Assembly (NCBI GenBank): GCA_963765875.1
Contig: CAVXYK010000001.1
Span: forward strand, 1-64,000
Length of the DNA: 64,000 bases
From: JAWKOK01 sp963765875
GTDB taxonomy: Bacteria; Chloroflexota; Anaerolineae; Caldilineales; Caldilineaceae
Reading direction: 5' to 3'
Part shown: piece by piece, positions 17,642 through 27,260 of the stretch
Layout: each line of letters opens with the position of its first letter
Position numbering within the stretch: the stretch's first letter is position 1
Notes under the pieces: generated by a model
What the model was told of the DNA's origin: nothing
What the model saw: the letters and a program-made list of their open reading frames with translations, nothing else
Databases searched by the model: none
Position numbers and translations under genes: made by a program

Positions 17642-20091
17642 TCACATCAACCCCAATTCTTTCAATCCCGCGCGCATGAAAAATCGACGATAGGCCCGGA
17701 CCTCGGCCAACTGTTCGTCAAGCTCGGCCTGGGCCAAGGCGAGCTCGTCGCCGTCCTCTTCTCCAACTCCTGCTTCGATGCGAACCGTGTCGCTAGTCTG
17801 GCCGGCCGGCGTCCACTCGACCAACGTGACCAGCCTCTTGCTCTCCAGCCACAACAGACACTGCCGGATCACGCCCTCGGTAACACCGAGCCGGGCCGCC
17901 ATTCGATTCAGATGCAGCAGCCCATCCTGGCCCAATGCATAGCGGCACATGCCGGCCACGCTGCGCAACACGGCGGAGAGCACGATCATCGGCGGCGTTC
18001 TGCCCGCAAAGATAGATCTCTGTCGGCTCGACCGTCTCGATCAGCCAGCGCAGTCGCTTGGAGGAAGGCGGGATGGTCCAGATGACCAGTGGGCGACCCT
18101 TGGGCTGATCGGGCAGGTCGAAACGGGGTGCAAGTGCAGGCCGGCCAGGCTCTGTGTGTTCGGCCACGGTCAATTCGACGCCTTCGGCATACCAGGCCGC
18201 TTCGTCGGATGAAGGCACGGCGCTCAACAACAACGGTTGGCCGCGCAGATCGTGGATGACCAGGGTATCGCTCGGTTCTGCCGGCCCCTCGGGCGTCTCC
18301 TTCTTGGCCGGGCGGATGGCAATATAGTGGAGCTGAACAGCTGCGCTGACCGCGATATTCGTTGACGCCCAGGGTGTAGACCAGATCGATGGCCCCCGTC
18401 GGGATCTCGGTGTCCGCTCCGTGGAACCAGATGACCGATTGGGTGGCCTTGCCTGCTGCGTCGGTGACTTGCAGCTTGCGATGGGTGCCGTCGCGGCCGA
18501 TGCGCCGGTCGTCGCTGATGGTCAGGTTGCGGCTCATCAGCTTGGGGGTGGGGTTTCCCTGGCCGTAGGGGGCCAGGCGCTGCAACTCGCCGGCCAGCGC
18601 CAGGTCTAGGTCCGACAGGGAGACTTCGGCGTCGATGAGCAGTCCGTCATAGGCGTCATCGCTGCGATGCAGTTCGATCTGCCGGCTCAACTCGCGACGA
18701 AAGCGGTCGATGTTGGCGGCATCCAGGCTGAGACCGGCCGCTCCGGGGTGGCCGCCGTGGCCGTAGAGCAGATGGCCGCAGGCCGCAATCGAACCACCGA
18801 TATCGACGCCGGTGACGCTGCGGGCGCTGCCGCGTGCCGGCTTGCCCTCAGGCGTCAGCAGCAGCACGGTCGGCTTGTTGTACTCCTCGGCCAGGCGGGA
18901 GGCCACGATGCCGACGATGCCTGCATGCCAGGCCGGATGAGCCAGCACGAGGCCGTTGAAGTCAAGGTAGTCAGGGTTGCGGTCGATCATCTCCATGGCT
19001 GCGGCCGCGGTCTGGCTGGTGAGAAGCCGTCGTTGGCCGTTGAGGCTCTCCATCTTGGCTGCCAGTTGGCCGGCGCGGATGGGATCATCGGTGGTGAGCA
19101 GCTCAACCGCGACTGTGGCGTCCTCGAGCCGGCCCAGAGCGTTCATGCGCGGGCCGATCTGAAAGCCGATGGACTCGCTGTCGATCTGGCTGGGGTCCAC
19201 GCGGGCCACATCCATCAAGGCCAGCAGGCCGACGCGCTGCGTGTTGCGCAGCTGATCGAGGCCCCGTTGCAGCAGGTAGCGGGCATCATCGACTTGCTCG
19301 GCCACATCGGCCACGATGCCCAGGGCCACCAGGTCGAGCAGCGGTTTTTCATCGCCGCGACAGCCGGCCAGCGAGTAGAGTTCCTGCACCAGTTTGTAGG
19401 CGACGCCGACGCCGGGCAGCGTACGCTGCGGATCGTCGTCGGGCTGGAACTTGGGGTTGACGATGGCATCGGCGCGGCGAACGCTATCCTGGCCGGCGAC
19501 CTCCTTGTCCAGCCCCCAGAGCGGATCGGCGCCGGGCGTCAGCGGATGAAACTCAGGTGTCAGATCATGATGATCGGTGATCACGACGGTCAGGCCCAGA
19601 TCCTTGGCGAGGCCAATGGCAGAACCTTCATCGATGCCGGTATCACAGGTGAGCAACACGTGGATCGGGATGGGAGAGGCTTCCAGCACCTCGGTCAATT
19701 TCTCTGGCAGAATGCCATGGCCCTCACTAAACCGATTGGGCACATGATAGTGGATGCGCTCAGGCCCGGTCAGGCGTCGCAAGGCGGCGACCAGCAGCGA
19801 TGTGCTGGTCTGACCATCCACATCAAAGTCACCCCAGACCAGGATGTTTTGACCCTGCTCGATCGCGTCGTAGAGCAGCTGCGCAGATTCGGCGACACCG
19901 AACAAGCGTGTCGGCTCTGCCGGCGTGTAGGCGTCGGGATTGAGGAAGGCCTCGGCCTGTTCAAGCGTCTCGTAGCCGCGCTGGGCAAGCAGGCGTGCAA
20001 TCAACGGATGGCCGCCGATGAAGTCGATCAGCTCTGCCGACGGTTCAACCTGCGGGACAAGGCTCCAGGATTGGTCGATGGGTGTGCGCAT
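17642..20091 (-). CDS. recJ: single-stranded-DNA-specific exonuclease RecJ, two frame breaks in the C-terminal third
   Basis: ATG 20091 to the end at 17642, about 816 codons. DHH motifs: FDVDGQTS (residues about 108-115), LLTCDTGIDEG (motif II) and ITDHHD (motif III). The DHHA1 motif GHGGHPGAAG is near residue 455, and the OB-fold region has APYGQGNPTP. Near 18335 the frame shifts within CAGCTGTTCAGC; the true continuation is VQLHYIAIRPAKK..., ending ...IYLCGQNAADD. It shifts again near 17990 to MIVLSAVLRSVAGMCRYAL..., a winged-helix-like tail. RecJ degrades 5'-ended single strands in recombination and mismatch repair. Its start overlaps the stop of the Fe-S nuclease gene by four bases (ATGA). 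Confidence 0.92.
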
Positions 20092-21017
20092 CAGAAGGCC
20101 AACTCGGGGATGTCGTCCAACGAAAACTCTAGCTCGATGGACAGGTCGGCGACGAAGAGCGCCTCGGCATCGGCGATTTCGTCCAATTCGCCCGCTTCGC
20201 TTCCGCGGTTGCAGCGACTGCGATAGACGCAGTAGTTGCAGAAGCGCTTGCGGTTGATCTCGACGTCGATAACTTTGGGGAAATCGGCCTCGGCACGGCC
20301 GTCAAGAATGGCGTCGAGGATCTGCTGGAGGCGCACTCGATTAGCATCGTGCTGCGCCTGGTCGTAGCCGAGGACAATCGGCTGGCCCGGCGCAGCGGTG
20401 AACCAGTAGGTCATCGCGACTTGCTCAGGTGCAATCGGTCCCCACGCCAACTGGCGACTGGCTTCCACCAGTACGTATGGGTAGACGATGCTTTGCAGAC
20501 GCCGGCGCAGGCTGCCCGGATCGGCCCGGTGCCTGGACGTCTTCCAGTCGACAATGGTGACGCGGCTGTTCTCGCTCTCCGGATCGTCGGCGGCAATCAG
20601 ATCGTACTTGGCGGCCAGCCGAAAGCGACCGTTTGCACTGACGAAGGGGATCGACAACACCCGTTCCACCTCGACATGATCGTCAGGCAGATCGGCCGGA
20701 CGATGGCGCAGATAGGCGTCGAACCATCCGTCCAACGGCGGCGTCAATCCAGTCAGTATCTGCTCCGAATCCATGCCGATCTCGGAGCGTTCGACGAGCA
20801 GGTGGAAGCGAGAACCCAGGCGCATCAGCTGCTCGTGTTCCTGAACCGGCGTTGCTTCGACCGCGGGCCATGGCAATTGTTCGACATAGGCGAGCCAGAA
20901 GCGACGCTGACAATCCTCGAACGCCTGCAAGCTCGACTGGCTGAAGGCGAACGTGTCGGGCAGCGGTGGTCTCTCTGGCGGGTCGGTTTTTGGGCGTTCC
21001 GTTGGAATCTCAACCAT
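20091..21017 (-). CDS. Cas4/AddB-like Fe-S PD-(D/E)XK nuclease
   Basis: 308 residues from ATG 21017 (ATG 21026 also possible; neither has a strong SD). RecB-family nuclease motifs: GSRFH with His72, Asp139 (KYDLI), Asp157 and Lys159 (IVDWKTS), and QSIVY (Gln175, Tyr179). Cys36 plus Cys260, Cys263 and Cys269 (CxxCxxxxxC) match the 4Fe-4S cluster layout of AddB and Cas4, which staples the nuclease ends together. It overlaps recJ by four bases, so the two are co-translated: a 5'-3' exonuclease paired with a RecB-type nuclease suggests a shared end-resection job. No cas genes or CRISPR are near, so a CRISPR role is unlikely. Confidence 0.85.
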   Translation of the reverse strand: MVEIPTERPKTDPPERPPLPDTFAFSQSSLQAFEDCQRRFWLAYVEQLPWPAVEATPVQEHEQLMRLGSRFHLLVERSEIGMDSEQILTGLTPPLDGWFDAYLRHRPADLPDDHVEVERVLSIPFVSANGRFRLAAKYDLIAADDPESENSRVTIVDWKTSRHRADPGSLRRRLQSIVYPYVLVEASRQLAWGPIAPEQVAMTYWFTAAPGQPIVLGYDQAQHDANRVRLQQILDAILDGRAEADFPKVIDVEINRKRFCNYCVYRSRCNRGSEAGELDEIADAEALFVADLSIELEFSLDDIPELAF

Positions 21018-21120
21018 GCAAGACATGATAGCACAGGCATGAAACGTGGAGCAATCAAATTCGTGGGTACGCAGGATTCTCTCAACGTGTGGGGAGAGTA
21101 GTCGGTTTCGGCCGATGCGC

Positions 21121-22340
21121 TCAAACACCGCCGCTATTTGGTCTCGGTCCGGTGTAGCGGGCACGTGGCCGTATCAGCTGCTCACGCTGGTATTCTTCGA
21201 TGATCTGCCCTATCCAGCCTGCCGTCCGACCGGCTGCGAAGAGTAGGAGAGGTGCTTCCTTGGGTAACTCAAGTGCTCGGGCGAGTAAGACAAGTCCGAA
21301 ATCGATGTTCGGCGCGGCGTTCATGCTCTGCCCGGCAAGGGTGACCAGCGAGTCGGCCATGGCCATGAGTGGGGTATCCCCAACTTGGTCGTGCACCAAC
21401 TCAATCAGCAATTTCCCTCGCGGGTCACCTTCAGGGTAGAGCGAATGACCAAACCCGGGCAGCGACTGCCCGCGCTTGAGACGCTCGGCGACTGCGACGG
21501 CAGGATCTGCAGCAGCCTCGTCGAACAAGGCATTAACCATCGTTGTCTGACCACCATGTCGATGTCCGCGGTAAGGCACAGAGTGCTGCGCTGATGGCCA
21601 GATAGGGCGACGTGCCGGCCGATGCCACGCAACGCGCCGTGAAGGCCGATATGTTCAATTCGTGATCGGCGCAGAGGATCAGCGCAGCATCAAGCATGCG
21701 GACGGCCTCAGGTGTTTTCGGCGCCCAGCTTGCCTGCAACTGTCGGGCAAGCGGATCGACACTCTCTTTGCCGGAAATGCACCAGGACAACAAGCGCAAC
21801 AATCGCACGCCGGTCTGTGCCACGCTGGAAGGCTCCGTATTGTATGCCGCCAGATCAACCTCTGAGCAGGGAAGCAGGAGCGTCTGGAAGGCATCGAGCG
21901 GAGTCATCCCGGATATCGACGCGTGGCGTGGACCCTGCGGCAAGACTGGGCGTTGCCCGTCGGCGAAGAGCGGCGCGGTGGCCGAGGATCCCGTCCACAG
22001 CAGGGCTGCCACTTCTTCGAACGTGCGCCGGCGTGCCAGATCAATTGCATCATGGCCGCGATAGTAAAGATTGCCAGCCTCGATCAACGTGATGCTGGAA
22101 TCCAGGATCTGGACTACCGAAATCGAGTGCTGCAGCCGCGGCACGTTCCGGATTACGTCGTTGGGCTTTGCGTTCTTTGAGCGCAATCACGTCGTCAGCA
22201 GCATAGCGGCGAGCACGGCTGCTGCCCATTCCCTGCTCGGATCGGATCATGCCTCGACTGACATATGAGTACAGCGTTGCGGTTGAGATGCCCAATGTTT
22301 CTGCTGCTTCGAGTGCCGAGAGATAGCCAGGCTCTGTCAT
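21121..22340 (-). CDS. HTH-citrate synthase fusion protein, two frame breaks
   Basis: ATG 22340. Residues 1-70 are a MerR/excisionase-like DNA-binding domain: YLSALEAAETLGISTATLYSYVSRGMIRSE, then ARRYAADDVIALKERK. Then a citrate synthase domain: SPILDSSITLIEAGNLYYRGHDAIDLA, FEEVAALLW, MLDAALILCADHELNISAFTARCVAS, RGHRHGGQTTMV, LPGFGHSLYPEGDPR (catalytic His) and APNIDFGLVLLARAL (catalytic Asp). Frame breaks near 22115-22130 and 21565-21575. The architecture suggests an enzyme that is also its own regulator, or an enzyme-derived sensor of acyl-CoA/oxaloacetate. Divergent from an ordinary citrate synthase gene, with operator-like repeats between. Confidence 0.85.
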
Positions 22341-22360
22341 GTTGCGTGTCCAATTTTGTA

Positions 22361-22424
22361 TTGATTTTTGAATCAAGATTGACAACGTTGATCAATTTTA
22401 CTACGCTTGTCGATGTTGAATCAA
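22361..22424. promoter_or_regulatory. three TTGAT/ATCAA-type operator candidates between two citrate synthase genes
   Basis: Within the 127-base divergent gap: TTGATTTTTGAATCAA (22361-22376, palindrome), TTGACAACGTTGATCAA (22379-22395) and TTGTCGATGTTGAATCAA (22407-22424). All end in TTGA(A)TCAA and are spaced about 14-30 bases apart, covering the likely promoters of both genes. The DNA-binding domain of the HTH-citrate synthase is the obvious candidate ligand. Confidence 0.6.
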
Positions 22425-22467
22425 ATATCACGGAGAAAATATCACTGGAAAGTAGAGGGGAAATCTC

Positions 22468-23625
22468 TTGACAATCAAAGAACATCAGACCAACGGCACG
22501 GTCAAGCATGGGCTCGAGGGCGTTGTGGCCGCAGAGACGCGCCTGAGCTATGTGGATGGGCAACGGGGCTATCTGGTTATCGGCGGCTTTCCGCTTGAGA
22601 CGCTTGCTCACAACGCTCGCTTTGAGGAGGCGGTCTATCTGCTCTGGAACGGCCGGCTGCCCAACCAGGTAGCGCTTGACTCGTTCTGTGCTGAACTGGC
22701 CGCGCTACGTAGGCTGCCGTCGGCAACACTTGACCTATCGGCCATCGCCGCCGATAAAGGGCATGCACCGATGGATGCGCTGCGCATGGTTGCCGGCACG
22801 CTCGATCTGGATGAACCGGGCGTAGATAGCGATCGGCTGGCTCGACTGATTCTGGCTCGCATCCCAGTCGTGATTGCTGCCTATCATCGCCTCCGTTCCG
22901 GCCTCCAGCCAATCGAGCCGTCGAATGAACTGGGGCACGCAGCCAATTTTCTGGCCATGCTCACTGGTACAAGCCCCAGCGATGCGCAGGTTCGCGGACT
23001 TGAGACCTATCTCAACACCGTGATTGACCATGGACTGAATGCCTCTACCTTCGCGGCCCGGGTGATCATTGCCACACAGTCGGATCTGCTCTCCGCCATT
23101 GTCGGCGCCATCGGCGCGCTCAAAGGGCCACTGCATGGCGGCGCACCGGGACCGGCCCTTGACATGGTCTTTGAGATCGGTGAAGCAGATCGTGCCGAAG
23201 CCTACCTGCGTGACAAGCTGGATGGCGGCGAGCGGCTGATGGGCTTTGGCCATCGCGTCTATAAAGTGCGTGATCCGCGTGCGGAGGTACTCTCGGCTGC
23301 GGCTGAGGAGATGTACACGCGAGAGGGCGAAATGGCGCTCTACCGACTGGCTAGTGACGTTGAGCAGAGTGCGGTGGCCTTGTTGGCCGAGTACAAGCCG
23401 GGGCGCAATTTGCAGACCAATGTCGAGTTCTATACAGCCCTGCTCCTGCACGGCTTGGGCCTGCCGACGGATCTCTTCACGCCCACGTTTGCCATGGGCC
23501 GCGTCGCCGGCTGGATCGCCCATTGCTTCGAGCAGGCCGAGACGGGACGCCTGATTCGGCCCGCGGCAGTCTACACTGGAGAGTTTGATAGGGTGTGGAC
23601 GCCGCTGGCTGACCGATCTGCATAG
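22468..23625 (+). CDS. citrate synthase / 2-methylcitrate synthase family
   Basis: 385 residues; TTG 22468 chosen because AGAGGGG lies eight bases upstream. Landmarks: LEGVVAAETRLSYVDGQRGYLVIGG at the N-terminus, NASTFAARVIIATQSDLLSAIVGAIGALKGPLHGGAP (first catalytic His in HGG) and LMGFGHRVYKVRDPRA (second catalytic His). The third catalytic position, Asp in most family members, reads Glu here (QTNVEFYTALLLHGLGLP). It condenses acetyl-CoA (or propionyl-CoA) with oxaloacetate in the cytoplasm. Divergently transcribed from the HTH-fused paralogue, which may regulate it. Which acyl-CoA is preferred cannot be told. Confidence 0.92.
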   Translation: MTIKEHQTNGTVKHGLEGVVAAETRLSYVDGQRGYLVIGGFPLETLAHNARFEEAVYLLWNGRLPNQVALDSFCAELAALRRLPSATLDLSAIAADKGHAPMDALRMVAGTLDLDEPGVDSDRLARLILARIPVVIAAYHRLRSGLQPIEPSNELGHAANFLAMLTGTSPSDAQVRGLETYLNTVIDHGLNASTFAARVIIATQSDLLSAIVGAIGALKGPLHGGAPGPALDMVFEIGEADRAEAYLRDKLDGGERLMGFGHRVYKVRDPRAEVLSAAAEEMYTREGEMALYRLASDVEQSAVALLAEYKPGRNLQTNVEFYTALLLHGLGLPTDLFTPTFAMGRVAGWIAHCFEQAETGRLIRPAAVYTGEFDRVWTPLADRSA

Positions 23626-23666
23626 AGAATGGGGATCGGGAGATAAGGCGATTCCAAAGAAATATC

Positions 23667-23737
23667 GATCCACGAAGGAGCACAAAGCGACACGAAGAAA
23701 GTCACCATTCATGTGATTTCGTGTTCCTTCGTGGATC
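23667..23737. repeat. ATCCACGAAGG hairpin repeat, copy 1
   Basis: GATCCACGAAGGAGCACAAAG... on the left faces ...TTCCTTCGTGGATC on the right, an imperfect inverted repeat of about 30-bp arms around a short loop. It is placed just after the citrate synthase stop and before the convergent glycosyltransferase stop, so it would act as a bidirectional terminator. Same family as 60015-60085. Confidence 0.7.
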
Positions 23738-23758
23738 AGTATTTTTCCTGCATTCACC

Positions 23759-25013
23759 TTAGCCGAATCCGGTCGTTGGCCTGAGACCGAGAAACTCGTA
23801 CAGATCCGCGGTCTGTCGCGTACATTCGTTCCAACTAAATTGGGCGGCGCGCTCAAGACCGCGCTTCACCAGCGACGCGGCTAATTCGGCGTCGTCCAGC
23901 ACTCGACGCACGTTGGTGGCCAATGCCTCATCATCGGTGGGGGCGACCAGCAGCGCGGCGTCGCCGGCGATCTCGGGCAGGCTGCTGGCATCGCTACAGA
24001 CCACCGGCGTGCCACAGGCCATGGCTTCCAGCACGGGAAAGCCGAAGCCCTCGTAGAGGCTGGGCATCATCACACAATCGGCCCCGGTGTAGAGCGCCGG
24101 CACATCTTCCTGGGGGACATAGCCCGTGAAGATGACATCATTTTCCAGACCGAGCTCGACCACCTGTGCACGGACCGGCTCGAAGAGCCAGCCCTTGCCG
24201 CCGGCCACGACCAACTGATGTGAGTCGCCGGTAGCTTTGAGCCGGGCCAAGGCCTGGAGGGCCGTGGCATGGTTCTTGCGCGGCTCCAGCGTTCCCATCA
24301 TGAATAGGTAGGGCCGTTGAATGTCGTAAACGGCCCGCACCCTATCCACCTCGGGTTTCGATGTCGGGCGAAACTCTTTGTCGATTCCTTCGTGGATGAC
24401 GTGGATTTTTTCAGACGGACAACGATAGAGCTCCATCAGGTCGCGTCGCGTGATGTTCACTGACGGCGATGATCGCAGTGGCGGCGCGCACAAATGTGGG
24501 CATGGCCAACTTGAGAAACGCCCGGTTGCGCATGGTGTGATGTTCGGGATAGCGTTCGAAGATCAGATCGTGGACAGTCATGACGGTTGGGCAGCCGAGC
24601 CTGGGCAGAAGATGCTCGGTGGCGTGGTAGATCGACGCAGAATTTCCTGTGTCCGTCCCAACCGGTGGCCAGTTGAGGCTTTGCATTGGGCGGTGCATCA
24701 GTTGACTTGTCAACGCACTCATGCGCCAGCGATACTGGCCCATGTTGACGGTTTGGATCTTTGCCTGCGAGAGCGAGCTGGGTGGTGCATGGTCGCTGTG
24801 GGCATTGTAGAAAAACGACAGATCCAGTCGTCTTGACTGCTCTCTTTGCAGATGCGACGCCAGCCGTTCGGCGTAGCGGCTTAATCCGGCTCCCTGGTGA
24901 ACAGCGGGGCCAATGTCGAGCAAGACCTTAGTACGCTCTACCCTGTTCTCTGTCGCGTTCTCAGCGATGTTCCTCGCGGCGTTCTGCGTGGCATCCTCCA
25001 TGGCCGAACTCAT
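23759..25013 (-). CDS. glycosyltransferase family 4 (GT-B), one frame break
   Basis: ATG 25013 overlaps the uridine kinase stop (ATGA). N-domain: VLLDIGPAVHQGAGLSRYAERLASHL, SIYHATEHLLPRL, TVMTVHDLIFERYPEHH. The frame breaks near 24460-24475, between ATAIIAVS and NITRRDLMELY, and continues KIHVIHEGIDKEFRP, YLFMMGTLEPRKNHATAL, VIFTGYVPQEDVPALYTGADC and the GT4 nucleotide-sugar motif EGFGFPVLEAMACGTPVV. About 417 codons. It transfers a sugar from an NDP-donor, probably mannose- or glucose-type, to a glycolipid or polysaccharide. The third gene of a ResB-like/udk/GT4 run. Confidence 0.88.
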
Positions 25014-25642
25014 TCGCCCTCGGCCAGGATCGCGTGAATCCGGCTGACGATCATCTCCATGGCGACCCGGTTGTGGCCGCCGGCCGGCACGATGATATCA
25101 GCGTAGCGTTTGCTCGGCTCGACGAATTCAAGATGCATTGGGCGCACGGTGGACACGTACTGGCTGATGACTGAATCGAGGCTGCGCCCGCGTTCGTTCA
25201 TATCGCGCCGCACGCGCCGGATGAAGCGGATGTCGGCGTCCGTATCGACGAAGATGCGCATGTCGATCAGTTCGCGCAGTTCCGGCTCGGTGAAGATGAG
25301 GATGCCCTCGACCAGAACGATCCGGCTCGGCGCGACACTTTTTGTTTCGGTCATGCGGCGGTGGGTCGCGAAGTTGTAGAGGGGCATCTGTACTTCATTG
25401 CCGTCACGCAGGTCGTGCAACTGCTCGATCATGAGACTGGTTTCGAGACTGTCAGGATGGTCGTAGTTGCTCTTGGCCCGTTCCTCGAAGGTGAGATGAC
25501 CCTGGTCTCGATAGTAGTTGTCGTGCTGCAAGTAGGCGATATACTTCTGACTGACAACTTCCCGGATGCGTGTGCTGACGGTCGTTTTGCCGCTGCCGCT
25601 GCCGCCGGCCACACCAATGACAAATGGTTTTATCTTTCCCAT
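25010..25642 (-). CDS. udk: uridine kinase
   Basis: 210 residues from ATG 25642; the open frame extends further upstream but there it overlaps the preceding gene. P-loop GVAGGSGSGKTTV near residue 9-21, YLQHDNYYRD (base-binding region), NYDHPDSLETSLMIEQL, IVLVEGILIFTEPELRELIDMRIFVDTDADIRFIRR and a late RYADIIVPAGGHNRVAMEM, all canonical for Udk. It phosphorylates uridine/cytidine with ATP or GTP in pyrimidine salvage. It starts three bases after the stop of the ResB-like gene and overlaps the glycosyltransferase start, so it belongs to one transcript. Confidence 0.93.
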   Translation of the reverse strand: MGKIKPFVIGVAGGSGSGKTTVSTRIREVVSQKYIAYLQHDNYYRDQGHLTFEERAKSNYDHPDSLETSLMIEQLHDLRDGNEVQMPLYNFATHRRMTETKSVAPSRIVLVEGILIFTEPELRELIDMRIFVDTDADIRFIRRVRRDMNERGRSLDSVISQYVSTVRPMHLEFVEPSKRYADIIVPAGGHNRVAMEMIVSRIHAILAEGE

Positions 25643-25644
25643 GA

Positions 25645-27220
25645 TCACGGCTCCAGGGTTGATTCGGTCCGTTCCGTCTCTGTTTGCGCCAGATGCTCCT
25701 TCAGGGAGAGCAGTTCTCTCTGTGCGTTGCTCTGGACAATCACAAAGGCCTTTGTCGGCGACCATTGACCGATCTGTGCCAACAGATAGGCGGGTGTACG
25801 CACATAGCCGACGAGCCCGGCCAGCACGAACAGTCCCGCCAGCCAATAGAGCCAACTTCCCGGTTCAGAGCGGACGGCGACAACGACGCCGACCGTGGGC
25901 ATGAACTCCAGTGTCACATCGCCGTCAGCCACATCGATGCGCTGGCGCTTCCGCTCATCCAGCGTGATGCGGTCGGTGGGTGAAGCCGAACTGGCCTCGT
26001 AGATCTCGACGTAATAATCCTCGTCATCTTTCGTCTCGTCGTCGCCGGTGCTGTCGGGTCGCCGGATAATGCGGATTCCGACACCCTGGTCCGGCAAGAT
26101 CAGGGACGCCTCGCTGCCCGGCGTCGGAAAGGAGAGACCGATGGACTGCTTATCGGTCTTGCTGGTATCGCCGGGCAGTGTCAGTGAAGCATTGTCGGAT
26201 TCGGGTGCTGACCAGCAAGCTCGGTACGCTGGGCCGAGTAATGACGCGATTCGACTCCGACTCGGTCCACGTTGCCGATACCGAGCATCTGTTCTCGATC
26301 GTCAAGCGTCATCTGGAGCATCGGGATGGCGAAACCAGCACTGTCTGCGACTGCGGTCGGGTAGCGGATATCAAGATCGCGTGGGGATATTGGAAGGACT
26401 CGGTTGGCGCCAGGCTCGGTGAAATGACTTCCCAGCCGAACGTGACATTGAGCCAGAGCGCCAGCAGGCCGACCAGGAGGCCCAGGACGAGCAGTGGGCG
26501 CAAATAGGCGAACGGCACGGCACGCATGCACAAGAAACGCTCCTCCTCACCGGCATGGTCGGCATCGGCACGAGCGGTTTCAGCGGAGATATCCCCAGTG
26601 GGTGCGTCGCTGTCAACCTGATCGCCATTTTCACCAATGTTGACCGAAACTCGTTTCGTTCTTTCGAAACGAGTGGCCAAGTGCTCGTCTGTCTCACTGG
26701 AAAGCGCTTCGATGGACATGGGAAACGCCGAACGCGTTCGATAGATTGAACTGCCCTTGGGCAAAACAATCGGCGTAGCGGGATGGCGCGTGCGGGCGGA
26801 TAGCCGAGCCGGTAACCCTCTAAGAATTAATGCCGTCCCAATCTGATCGGCCAACAGGATTGCCAGCATCAATGTGATCAGGACCAAGAGGATTCGTAGC
26901 AGCGTGCTATGGAGCAGATTGAAGAGGCCAAGCGCGCTCCACAACTCGCCCAACGAGCCGAAATCGATACCGGCGTTCAGTAGCCAGCGCGCTGCTGCTG
27001 CCGGATCTGCATAGACCGGATGGGGCATCTGCGGCGTCAGCAGCCCGGCCAAGACCAGTAGAAAGGCGGCGACAGTCAGCCCGAGCAGCAGGAGCGGATC
27101 GGCCAGTGTGCGCCAAATGGCGGCAACCACCTTGGCAACTGCCGATGAGGAAGGATCTGTTTTTGTCAGGGCGGATTGCGCCCCGTCAGCTTGGTAGTTC
27201 TGGGTCACGTCATTGCTCAA
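25645..27220 (-). CDS. ResB-like (cytochrome c biogenesis type) membrane protein, frame breaks
   Basis: About 524 codons over three frames. N-terminal: helices near 42-65 (LLLLGLTVAAFLLVLAGLL), 108-130 and 240-262 (RPLLVLGLLVGLLALWLNV). The break near 26390-26400 leads to RDLDIRYPTAVADSAGFAIPMLQMTLDDREQML. A second near 26200-26290 leads to SDNASLTLPGDTSKTDKQSIGLSF..., ending in a last helix WLYWLAGLFVLAGLVGYV before a coiled tail. Three helices, a large extracytoplasmic part and one C-terminal helix is the ResB/Ccs1 layout. No CcsA partner or c-type cytochrome lies nearby, so the role is uncertain. It heads the udk-GT4 run. Confidence 0.7.
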
Positions 27221-27260
27221 ATATTTGTGATTGCATCGTCGGAACCAATGACTTCAAGGT

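Noticed and set aside
18667..20226. A 519-codon plus-strand open frame opposite recJ
   Set aside because: The antisense shadow of a DHH exonuclease; its apparent composition is the complement of RecJ motifs.
20091..21017. A CRISPR-Cas locus suggested by the Cas4-like nuclease
   Set aside because: No cas1/cas2 and no regularly spaced direct repeats were found; the nuclease overlaps recJ.
22735..23856. A 373-codon minus-strand open frame opposite the citrate synthase
   Set aside because: No homology; the plus strand carries both catalytic His motifs and a good start.
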